Shown here piece by piece: positions 1-5,983 of a stretch of 8,298 nt of DNA. The notes below the pieces were generated by a model that saw only the letters and a program-made list of their open reading frames with translations, made no database searches and was not told the origin of the DNA. Position numbers and translations under genes: made by a program. Numbering within the stretch: position 1 is the stretch's first letter; each line of letters begins with the position of its first letter. Source of the DNA: Zoogloeaceae bacterium (GTDB lineage Bacteria > Pseudomonadota > Gammaproteobacteria > Burkholderiales > Rhodocyclaceae); assembly GCA_031259605.1 (NCBI GenBank), contig JAIRLE010000020.1, positions 1 through 8,298 of the forward strand, read 5' to 3'.

Positions 1-40
1 TCCATGGCCTGGACATGCCACGGGATTTCGTCTCCTGCAA

Positions 41-194
41 GCAAAAATTAGCGACAGCCCTTCAGAGCTGTCGGTCTAACTCCATTGGGAAGGGGTTTCT
101 CTCCCCTTGAGAATGGCTACGGTTGCGCGGCCGGGGTCTCAACCTTCGCGCCTTTCTTACGGGCGGGGTTTCAAACCGGAGTTAATTTTACGAT
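41..194 (+). repeat. Hairpin-rich dispersed repeat, copy 1 (most decayed)
   Basis: First of three copies of the same 154-164 bp element. It begins with GCAAAAATTAGCGACAGCC and ends with TTTTACGAT. In order it holds a hairpin at 52-73 (CGACAGCCC against GAGCTGTCG, one C-A mismatch), a second at about 83-115 whose right arm carries three mismatches, and a third at 121-144 (GGTTG against CAACC) whose middle is about 9 bp shorter than in the other copies. The ends carry a short inverted repeat, AAAATTA against TAATTTT. No reading frame spans it and I see no target-site duplication. It looks like a non-autonomous, MITE- or REP-like structured repeat; I do not recognise the family. Confidence 0.9.
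43..73 (-). terminator. Intrinsic-terminator-like hairpin inside repeat copy 1
   Basis: Read on the minus strand, a 9-bp GC-rich stem with one mismatch and a 4-nt loop is followed after CTAA by five Ts. It lies about 165 bases past the stop of the minus-strand diguanylate cyclase, so it would end that transcript. The gap between stem and T-run and the mismatch make it weaker than a textbook terminator. Confidence 0.45.
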
Positions 195-204
195 GACAGT
201 TACT

Positions 205-231
205 CGCCAGCCGCATGATTGCCGACTGGCG
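205..231 (-). other. Small inverted repeat just after the cyclase stop codon
   Basis: CGCCAG at 205-210 pairs perfectly with CTGGCG at 226-231 around a 15-nt loop, starting 6 bases past the TAA of the cyclase gene. No T-run follows on the minus strand. It may be a 3'-end stabilising stem or chance. Confidence 0.3.
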
Positions 232-236
232 CGTAA

Positions 237-1193
237 TTACGTCGTTGCCATGACCAGGCTTTGCGCCAGTTCCATTTCTTCGCGCAGACGCGCTTTTTTC
301 TGGCGTTTGTTGGCGTACATGATTCTGTCGGCTTCTTCCAGCATCTGATCGAGGGTCTTGCTTTCGGAGGGGTCAAAAAAGATCGCGCCGCAGCTGACGG
401 AAAGGGCGGGTTCGTCAAAGTGGCGTTCATTGTGCCGCCGGATGGTGTTTTCCAAGCGGGTGATGATGGGGACGGCGCTGCCGGAAATGGTGTCGTCGTT
501 GTCGCAGGTAATGACGGCGAATTCGTCGCCGCCCATGCGCGCCACGATGTCCGAGCCGCGGAAAGTGAAGGAAAGCAGTTGCGAAAAGGCAATCAACGCC
601 TGATCACCCGCGATGTGTCCGGCGCTGTCGTTAATCTGCTTCATGCCGTCGAAATCGATGAAAATCAGGAAAAACCCGGTATGCCGTCGCCGCGCGATCC
701 GAATCTGGTGTTGCGCCAAGGTGGCGAATCCGCGCCGGTTGTAGACGCCGGTCAGATCGTCCAGAAAGGAAAGGGCGCGCAATGTCGCTTGCATGTGATT
801 GCGTTCGATGGCATAGCGAACGGCGCGTTTCAAGAGACGCGCGCCGCAGTCCCCCTTGATCAGACAATCCTGCGCGCCCTCGCGCACGGCTTGCAGGGTG
901 GCGTCATCGTCGTCGCAATCGCTGAAGACGAGAATGGGCACATCCGGCGCGCGCTGACGTAAACGCGACAGGATGTATTGCTCGTCCTTGTTGAGCGGCA
1001 GGGAAATATCGAGCAGCACGGCGTCAAAAACGCCGCTTTCCAGACGGGAATGCAAGTCCGCGCCTTCCAGCGCCGCAAGTGGACAGGATTCCATGCCAAT
1101 GCCCGCCGTTCGCACAATATTTTGAATGTCATGAGACTCGCTGTCATCGCTGACCAGTAGGACGTGCAAACGGGAGGCATTGGGTATGTGCAT
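237..1193 (-). CDS. Response regulator with GGDEF output domain (probable diguanylate cyclase)
   Basis: Predicted cytoplasmic enzyme of 318 residues that makes cyclic di-GMP from two GTP. Residues about 8-125 form a CheY-like receiver with all the key positions: acidic pair D16-D17, phospho-acceptor D62 in LLDISLP, S91 and K113. Residues about 139-310 form the GGDEF domain: DDLTGVYNRRGF (145-156), FIDFDGMKQIND (178-189) and an intact active-site motif GGDEF at 221-225. RGSD at 212-215, exactly five residues before GGDEF, is an intact RxxD product-inhibition site, so the enzyme is probably active and feedback-inhibited. No membrane helix or EAL domain is present. I chose the ATG at 1193 because it starts right before the receiver fold; the longer frame to 1277 would run into repeat copy 2. 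No good Shine-Dalgarno sequence precedes it. It stands alone, divergent from dnaE, with no adjacent kinase, so its input is unknown. Confidence 0.93.
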   Translation of the reverse strand: MHIPNASRLHVLLVSDDSESHDIQNIVRTAGIGMESCPLAALEGADLHSRLESGVFDAVLLDISLPLNKDEQYILSRLRQRAPDVPILVFSDCDDDDATLQAVREGAQDCLIKGDCGARLLKRAVRYAIERNHMQATLRALSFLDDLTGVYNRRGFATLAQHQIRIARRRHTGFFLIFIDFDGMKQINDSAGHIAGDQALIAFSQLLSFTFRGSDIVARMGGDEFAVITCDNDDTISGSAVPIITRLENTIRRHNERHFDEPALSVSCGAIFFDPSESKTLDQMLEEADRIMYANKRQKKARLREEMELAQSLVMATT

Positions 1194-1273
1194 AGAGGGA
1201 ATTGTCGTTGTCAAGAATCGTAAGAGAATAACACAATTCCACCATAATGCGTATCGCAAAGCCCCAAAGTCGA

Positions 1274-1436
1274 GCAAAAATTAGCGACAGCCCTTCAGGG
1301 CTGTCGGTCCAACTCCATTGGGAAGGGGGTTCTTTCCCCTTCCCAATGGCTACGGTCGAAACCCCGGCCACGGCCGGGTCTCAACCTTCGCGCCTTTCTT
1401 ACGGGCGAGGTTTCAAACCGGAGTTCGTTTTACGAT
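1274..1436 (+). repeat. Hairpin-rich dispersed repeat, copy 2
   Basis: Same orientation as copy 1, so the two bracket the cyclase gene as direct repeats. Hairpin 1 is perfect (CGACAGCCC at 1285-1293 with GGGCTGTCG at 1298-1306). Hairpin 2 is a perfect 14-bp stem (1315-1328 with 1336-1349). Hairpin 3 (1354-1369 with 1372-1386) is partly decayed, with GGTCG facing CAACC. On the minus strand hairpin 1 is followed by a T-run, as in the other copies, but here it would stop transcription entering the cyclase from upstream. It sits in the divergent gap between the cyclase and dnaE. Confidence 0.92.
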
Positions 1437-1747
1437 GAAGCGCTTTTCATGCTTTGGCCCTGACCCTCATTCGGGCAATCGCACTATCTTTTCCTGATTC
1501 AGGCACGGGATATGCGGGTTCAAGGTTTATGCCGGTTTGCGGCTGCGCCGTTGGCGCGTCCCCTCTCTCGCTCCTTCCAAGGCATTCTCTCCGGGAAACG
1601 GGAGAAGGTAAGCACGCCGCCTTGTGCGGGGCGAAGCTCCCGGTTTTCTCCTTCACTGCCAATCGCGCCCCACCGCAATCGGAATCGGCAAAATCCCGCG
1701 TGTTCCACTAAAATAGTGCCTTCCCCGATTTCGATGTCCGCTTTCCC
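1437..1747. other. Intergenic gap upstream of dnaE
   Basis: About 310 bases between repeat copy 2 and the dnaE start. Short open frames exist on both strands, but none has a ribosome-binding site, a recognisable domain or convincing codon use. The only structure I trust is the small palindrome and possible -10 element just before dnaE, listed separately. Confidence 0.6.
1685..1720 (+). promoter_or_regulatory. Possible dnaE promoter with short palindrome over the -10
   Basis: TAAAAT at 1709-1714 matches the sigma-70 -10 consensus at five of six positions and lies about 34 bases before the dnaE ATG. A -35 at the right distance is poor (TCGGCA at 1685-1690). The -10 sits inside a 13-bp palindrome, CACTA-AAA-TAGTG (1706-1718), which could be an operator or chance. 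Confidence 0.35.
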
Positions 1748-4700
1748 ATGACCAACGACGCTCCCGCCGCTTTTGCATTGTCGCCTGCCGTGCCCTGCTT
1801 CGTGCATCTGCGCGCGCACAGCGAATTCTCGATTACGGACGGCATTTTGCGCGTGGACGCCGCGATTGCACACGCGGCGGAAGATGCCATGCCGGCGTTG
1901 GCGATTACTGATCTGATGAATCTCTTCGGTTTGGTGAAGTTCTACAAAAAGGCGCGCTTGGCGGGAATCAAGCCCATTGCCGGCTCGGATTGCTGGATCG
2001 CCAATCCCGACGAGCCGGAACACCCGTTTCGCCTGCTGCTGCTGGTGCGTAATCAGCGAGGTTATCGCCAACTTTGCGAGTTGCTGACACGCGCCTACCT
2101 GCAACCCAACCGCCAGGAAAAGGCGCAAATTTGCCGGGAATGGTTTGCCGAAACGGGCTGCGATGGATTGATCGCGCTTTCCGGCGCTCGTCTGGGCGAC
2201 GTGGGCGACGCCTTGTTGGGCGGACACATGAAACTGGCCGAAAAGCGGGCGCTGGAATGGGCGGCGCTTTTCCCCGGTGCCTTTTATCTGGAAGCGCAAC
2301 GTGCCGGCCATTCGCAGGACGAGCCTCTGGTGGAAGCCAGTGTGCATCTGGCGACGAAGCTCTCCCTGCCGCTGGTGGCGACGCATCCGGTGCAGTTTCT
2401 GGACGCGGAGGATTTTCGCGCCCACGAAGCCCGGGTGTGCATTGCCGAGGGCTACACGCTGGACTATGACAAACGGCCGCGAGATTTTACCGAGGCGCAG
2501 TACTTCAGGACGCAGGCCGAGATGCGGGCATTGTTCGCCGATTTGCCGGAGGCGCTGGAAAACTCACTGGAGATTGCCCGCCGCTGCAATCTTGAACTGA
2601 CTCTGGGGCAGAACTTCCTGCCGCAATTCCCTACGCCGGAAGGCGTGAGCCTGGAAGATTTCCTGACGCGGCAGGCCAGGGCAGGGCTGGAACAGCGGCT
2701 GCAACAGCTTTTCCCCGACCCGGAAATTCGCGCCGAACGCCGCCCGGAATACGACGCGCGACTGGAAACTGAACTTGCCACCATCATTAAAATGGGGTTT
2801 CCCGGCTATTTCCTGATTGTGGCGGACTTCATCAATTGGGGCAAGAACAACGGCGTACCGGTCGGACCGGGGCGCGGTTCCGGCGCGGGGTCGCTGGCGG
2901 CGTTCGCGCTGGGCATTACCGATCTCGATCCGCTCCAGTACGCGCTCCTGTTCGAGCGTTTCCTGAACCCGGAGCGAGTTTCCATGCCTGACTTCGACAT
3001 CGACTTCTGCCAGGACAACCGCGGACGGGTCATCGAATACGTGCGTCAGCGTTACGGCGCGGACGCGGTTTCGCAGATCGCCACCTTCGGTGCCATGTCC
3101 TCGAAAGCCGTGGTGCGTGACGCCGGACGGGTGCTGGGCTTGTCTTACTCGTTGTGCGACCGCATTTCCAAGCTGATTCCGATGGAACAGAACAAGCCCG
3201 TGTCGCTCGCCGCGGCGCTGAAAAAAGAACCCGTGCTGCAGGAGATGATGGCGGGAGACGACGGCGAATCGGTGCGTATGCTCTTCGATCTGGCCAGCCG
3301 TCTGGAAGACTTGACCCGCAATGTCGGGATGCACGCGGGCGGCGTCTTGATCGCGCCGGGGAAGATCACCGATTTTTGTCCCATCTACCAGGCCAGCGGC
3401 AACGACGCCATGCCGGTTTCGCAGTTCGACAAGGACGACGTGGAAAAGGCCGGTCTGGTCAAATTCGACTTCCTGGGGCTGAGAAACCTCACCATCATCG
3501 AACTGGCGCTGAAATATGTCGAACGGCTGACCGGTGAAAGGCCGGATCTGAAACGCCTGGGCTTTTCCGACCCGGCGGTGTACAAGATTCTCCGCGAAGC
3601 CAACACCACCGCGATCTTCCAGGTCGAATCGGAAGGCATGAAAAAGCTCCTCAAGAAACTCGAACCCGGCTGCTTCGAGGACATCATCGCCGTGCTGGCG
3701 CTCTATCGTCCGGGGCCGCTGGGTTCCGGCATGGTCGACGACTTCATTCTGCGCAAGAAAGGCCGGCAGAAAATCGACTATTTTCATCCCGACCTGCAAA
3801 GCTGCCTGTCGCCGACTTACGGCGTCATCGTTTATCAGGAACAGGTGATGCAGATTTCACAGATCATCGGCGGCTATACCCTGGGCGGCGCGGATTTGCT
3901 GCGGCGGGCAATGGGCAAGAAGAAACCGGAGGAGATGAAAAAGCACGAGGAAACCATCATCGCCGGCGCCAGCGCCAAAGGCTACAAGCCCGCCCTTGCC
4001 AAGCAACTGTTCGACCTGATGACGAAGTTCGCGGAGTACGGCTTCAACAAGTCGCACTCCGCCGCCTATGCCGTCATCACCTATCATACCGCGTGGCTGA
4101 AAGCGCATCACCCTTCGGCCTTCATGGCGGCGACGCTTTCGTCGGACATGGACAACACCGATGCCGTAAAAATCTTCCACGACGACGCGCGCGCCAATGA
4201 CCTTGTCGTGCTGGGGCCGGACGTCAACACCTCCGCCTACTGCTTCGAGCCGGTGGACGCGAAGACCATCCGTTACGGCCTTGGCGCGGTCAAGGGAATA
4301 GGCGAACACGCCATCCGGCTAATTGTGGCGGCACGGGAAAAAGAGGGCGCGTTCAGTGACCTGTTTGATTTTTGTAGCCGTGTAGACAAGCGTCAGGTGA
4401 ATCGTCGCGCCATCGAATCGCTGATCAAGGCAGGCGCTTTCGACGCCATCGACCGCGAGCGCGAAAAACTTCTGGCCTCGGTCGGCATCGCCATGGAAGC
4501 CGCCGAACAGGCCGAAAAGAACGCCTTGCAAGCCAGCCTGTTCGACGCGGGCGAGGAGGGCGAAACGCATGTCCCGCAATACCTTCAGGTCAAACCCTGG
4601 AGCGACAGGGAAAAACTGATGCGGGAAAAAGAGGCGCTGGGATTCTTCGTCTCCGGCCATCCCTATGACGCCATGCGCCAGGAGCTTTCCCGTTTCGTTC

Positions 4701-5224
4701 CCCGCAGTCTCAGCCAGCTTGAACCCGCGCGCGATCCGGTGCTCATTGCCGGACTCGCCGTCGGCATCCGCACCCAGATGACCCGGCGCGGCAAGATGCT
4801 GTTCGTGCAACTGGACGACGGCAGCGCCACGATAGACGTTTCCGTCTTCAACGAACTGTTCGATGCCGAACGCAAAAAAATCGTTTCCGACGAAGTGCTA
4901 TTGGTCGAAGGCCGCGTCAGCCATGACGAATTCTCCGGCAACAACCGCGTCGTTGCCGACAAGATCATGACCTTGGGCGAGGCGCGCGCCCGTTTCGCCC
5001 GTTGTCTTTGCCTGAACCTGAACGGCCAGGCCAACGCCTCTCGCCTGAAAGACCTGCTCACGCCTTTCCCCGGCGTCGCACCCGTGCGCATCCGCTACCG
5101 GAACCACGCCGCCGCCTGCGAACTCACCCTGGGCACCAACTATCGCGTCAACCTGGAAGACAACCTGCTGCGCGACCTGCGCGAATGGCTGAAGCCGGAA
5201 AACGTGCGCATCATGTATGACTGA
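1748..5224 (+). CDS. dnaE: DNA polymerase III alpha subunit
   Basis: Catalytic subunit of the replicative polymerase, 1158 residues, essentially the same length as E. coli DnaE (1160). An N-terminal PHP domain (about 18-280) begins with HLRAHSEFS (20-28), where the second metal-binding His of the HxH motif is replaced, as in E. coli, so it is probably not an active nuclease. The palm carries GPGRGSGAGSL (373-383) and the catalytic aspartates D415 and D417 in PDFDIDF, plus D574 in VKFDFLGL, corresponding to E. coli D401, D403 and D555. The fingers and tandem HhH region (about 845-900) follow. QASLF at 928-932 is an internal beta-clamp-binding motif. An OB fold spans about 997-1075, and a C-terminal domain of the tau-binding type ends the protein. 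The ATG at 1748 is the first in frame that fits the family N-terminus; its Shine-Dalgarno sequence is weak. It is monocistronic here. No frameshift or intein is visible. Confidence 0.98.
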   Translation: MTNDAPAAFALSPAVPCFVHLRAHSEFSITDGILRVDAAIAHAAEDAMPALAITDLMNLFGLVKFYKKARLAGIKPIAGSDCWIANPDEPEHPFRLLLLVRNQRGYRQLCELLTRAYLQPNRQEKAQICREWFAETGCDGLIALSGARLGDVGDALLGGHMKLAEKRALEWAALFPGAFYLEAQRAGHSQDEPLVEASVHLATKLSLPLVATHPVQFLDAEDFRAHEARVCIAEGYTLDYDKRPRDFTEAQYFRTQAEMRALFADLPEALENSLEIARRCNLELTLGQNFLPQFPTPEGVSLEDFLTRQARAGLEQRLQQLFPDPEIRAERRPEYDARLETELATIIKMGFPGYFLIVADFINWGKNNGVPVGPGRGSGAGSLAAFALGITDLDPLQYALLFERFLNPERVSMPDFDIDFCQDNRGRVIEYVRQRYGADAVSQIATFGAMSSKAVVRDAGRVLGLSYSLCDRISKLIPMEQNKPVSLAAALKKEPVLQEMMAGDDGESVRMLFDLASRLEDLTRNVGMHAGGVLIAPGKITDFCPIYQASGNDAMPVSQFDKDDVEKAGLVKFDFLGLRNLTIIELALKYVERLTGERPDLKRLGFSDPAVYKILREANTTAIFQVESEGMKKLLKKLEPGCFEDIIAVLALYRPGPLGSGMVDDFILRKKGRQKIDYFHPDLQSCLSPTYGVIVYQEQVMQISQIIGGYTLGGADLLRRAMGKKKPEEMKKHEETIIAGASAKGYKPALAKQLFDLMTKFAEYGFNKSHSAAYAVITYHTAWLKAHHPSAFMAATLSSDMDNTDAVKIFHDDARANDLVVLGPDVNTSAYCFEPVDAKTIRYGLGAVKGIGEHAIRLIVAAREKEGAFSDLFDFCSRVDKRQVNRRAIESLIKAGAFDAIDREREKLLASVGIAMEAAEQAEKNALQASLFDAGEEGETHVPQYLQVKPWSDREKLMREKEALGFFVSGHPYDAMRQELSRFVPRSLSQLEPARDPVLIAGLAVGIRTQMTRRGKMLFVQLDDGSATIDVSVFNELFDAERKKIVSDEVLLVEGRVSHDEFSGNNRVVADKIMTLGEARARFARCLCLNLNGQANASRLKDLLTPFPGVAPVRIRYRNHAAACELTLGTNYRVNLEDNLLRDLREWLKPENVRIMYD

Positions 5225-5234
5225 ACGCCCCTGA

Positions 5235-5253
5235 TAAAATACATGATATTTTA
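5235..5253. other. AT-only 7-bp inverted repeat after dnaE
   Basis: TAAAATA (5235-5241) and TATTTTA (5247-5253) are perfect inverted arms around a 5-nt loop, 11 bases past the dnaE stop. With no G or C in the stem it would be a poor terminator by itself. It overlaps the first AT-rich direct repeat. Confidence 0.3.
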
Positions 5254-5281
5254 CTTTAAAAAACAAACATAATTCATTGAT
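5245..5281 (+). repeat. AT-rich imperfect direct repeat, first copy
   Basis: This 37-base stretch matches 5380-5416 at 30 of 37 positions with no gaps, offset 135 bases. Shared blocks include TACTTTAA and ATTGAT. Similarity fades a few bases beyond each end. Confidence 0.6.
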
Positions 5282-5379
5282 AATAAATGTAAAATATAAA
5301 TATGGATGATTCGAGAACCCCTGTGCCATGCCGCTTCGCCTTGGAGAAATGACAACCCAAATCCAGACGCCACAAACTT

Positions 5380-5416
5380 GATGTTATACTTTAATAAATA
5401 AATATAACTTATTGAT
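5380..5416 (+). repeat. AT-rich imperfect direct repeat, second copy
   Basis: Second copy of the 37-base AT-rich element. Its last bases run directly into the start of hairpin repeat copy 3 at 5415. The 98 bases between the two copies hold no credible gene. The whole stretch 5225-5414 is clearly more AT-rich than its surroundings. Confidence 0.6.
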
Positions 5417-5578
5417 CGTAAAACTAAATCCGGTTTGAAACCCCGCCCGTAAGAAAGGCGCGAAGGTCGAAACCCCGGCCGAGGCCGGGGTTTCGACCGT
5501 AGCCATTGGGAAGGGGATGCAAAACCCTTCCCAATGGAGTTAGACCGACAGCCCTGAAGGGCTGTCGCTAATTTTTAC
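5415..5578 (-). repeat. Hairpin-rich dispersed repeat, copy 3 (inverted, best preserved)
   Basis: Reverse-complement copy of the element at 41-194 and 1274-1436. All stems are intact: hairpin 3 is a perfect 16-bp stem (GGTCGAAACCCCGGCC at 5465-5480 with 5483-5498), hairpin 2 is 13 bp (5503-5515 with 5525-5537) and hairpin 1 is 9 bp (5546-5554 with 5559-5567). The ends carry GTAAAA as a short terminal inverted repeat. It follows dnaE in the same relative orientation in which copy 1 follows the cyclase gene. Confidence 0.93.
5546..5576 (+). terminator. Probable dnaE terminator supplied by repeat copy 3
   Basis: A perfect 9-bp stem, CGACAGCCC-TGAA-GGGCTGTCG, is followed by CTAA and five Ts on the plus strand. 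It is the strongest intrinsic-terminator shape downstream of dnaE, although it lies about 320 bases past the stop and inside a dispersed repeat. Confidence 0.5.
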
Positions 5579-5856
5579 TTAACGTTTATACCCAGAAAAG
5601 GCGCTACGCCCTGGTTTGGACAACGCGTTTTCCGCCGTCTCGCAGCGGTTTCGCGGTTGCCGATGCCGCCCTTGATCGCCTAGGGCGCGCAGTGTGGCGG
5701 CGGTTTTCCAGGTTTTCCGGGCAGGCAGTGCGCACACACGCGCCCAGCGACACAAAACCTTGTCAATCCACCAAAATCTGCGCGCTTACTGTGTTGGCTG
5801 TCGACAAACCGTGCGACGGGACGTGTAGCAGAAACATCGTTTTGCCTGTAAACTGT
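5579..5856. other. Non-coding gap between repeat copy 3 and the dif-like site
   Basis: No frame here looks like a gene. An 84-codon plus-strand frame (5692-5946) is Cys- and Ser-rich, has no ribosome-binding site and runs through the dif-like site. Minor structures are a 6-bp hairpin (CGCCCT 5667-5672 with AGGGCG 5682-5687) and a tandem GGTTTTCC pair (5702-5709, 5711-5718). I see nothing else. Confidence 0.55.
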
Positions 5857-5868
5857 AGTTCGCATAAT
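5842..5868 (+). promoter_or_regulatory. Possible promoter for the phage regulator gene
   Basis: TTGCCT (5842-5847) and CATAAT (5863-5868) resemble -35 and -10 elements, but their spacing of 15 is short. The -10 coincides with the XerC arm of the dif-like site, whose sequence is promoter-like by nature, so this may be coincidental. Confidence 0.25.
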
Positions 5869-5898
5869 TTGTATTATGTCAAATTATGCGAACAGTTT
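5850..5898. repeat. Perfect 14-bp inverted repeat around the dif-like core
   Basis: GTTCGCATAATTTG (5858-5871) and its exact complement CAAATTATGCGAAC (5880-5893) are separated by 8 bases. AAACT (5850-5854) and AGTTT (5894-5898) extend the stem if GTA (5855-5857) is bulged. The right arm is an inverted second copy of the XerC arm. A hairpin of this kind could act as a folded single-strand recombination site or as an operator. Confidence 0.85.
5857..5884 (+). other. dif-like XerC/XerD recombination site (candidate att site)
   Basis: The 28 bases split as XerC arm AGTTCGCATAA (5857-5867), central TTTGTA (5868-5873) and XerD arm TTATGTCAAAT (5874-5884). Compared from memory with E. coli dif, 23 of 28 positions match; against the Neisseria-type dif as I recall it, 25 of 28, with the XerC arm identical. 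The differences fall in the central region and one XerD-arm position, as expected for phage-hybrid or element-borne sites. Phage-type genes start 100 bases to its right and host dnaE lies to its left. It may be the chromosomal dif itself or the attL/attR of a Xer-dependent element. Confidence 0.78.
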
Positions 5899-5975
5899 GG
5901 AACTGTGCTTTATGTTCGTTCTTGCCCTGCACTTTTTCGCCCCTAAATCCTCGATTCCAGCAACCCTAAAAAATC

Positions 5976-5979
5976 AGGA
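5976..5979 (+). promoter_or_regulatory. Ribosome-binding site deciding the regulator start
   Basis: AGGA lies four bases before the ATG at 5984. The in-frame ATG at 5876 has no such site and lies inside the dif-like XerD arm, so 5984 is the preferred start. Confidence 0.55.
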
Positions 5980-5983
5980 AAAT

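Noticed and set aside
1..23. Possible GTG start at position 21 on the minus strand, with AGGAG at 36-32, for a gene running off the left edge
   Set aside because: Only seven codons are visible, so coding cannot be judged. It remains possible.
87..94. GGGAAGGG, matching the E. coli KOPS octamer GGGNAGGG, in the repeats near a dif-like site
   Set aside because: In copies 2 and 3 the octamer occurs in both arms of hairpin 2, so it has no net polarity. It is explained by the stem sequence, and KOPS differ between lineages.
41..194. Repeats considered as CRISPR units or integron attC sites
   Set aside because: There is no regular spacing or spacer array, only three dispersed copies, and no attC-type core at the ends.
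261..962. 233-codon plus-strand frame opposite the diguanylate cyclase
   Set aside because: Antisense shadow of the clear receiver-GGDEF gene; no domain.
1447..1662. 71-codon minus-strand frame and overlapping plus-strand frames in the gap before dnaE
   Set aside because: No ribosome-binding site, no domain, and mutually overlapping frames in a GC-rich spacer.
1520..2425. Long antisense frame (301 codons) opposite the start of dnaE, and similar long antisense frames at 2564-3799, 3857-4309 and 4319-4810
   Set aside because: They are mirror frames of a GC-rich, strongly coding gene. Their products are rich in Arg, Gln, His and Gly without any recognisable domain, and dnaE is unmistakable.
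5692..5946. 84-codon plus-strand frame across the dif-like site
   Set aside because: Cys/Ser-rich product with no homology I recognise, no ribosome-binding site, and it overlaps a recombination site and the upstream region of the regulator.
5876..5983. Upstream in-frame ATG at 5876 that would add 36 residues to the regulator
   Set aside because: It lies inside the XerD arm of the dif-like site, has no ribosome-binding site, and the extra residues read like translated non-coding sequence. The ATG at 5984 has AGGA in front.
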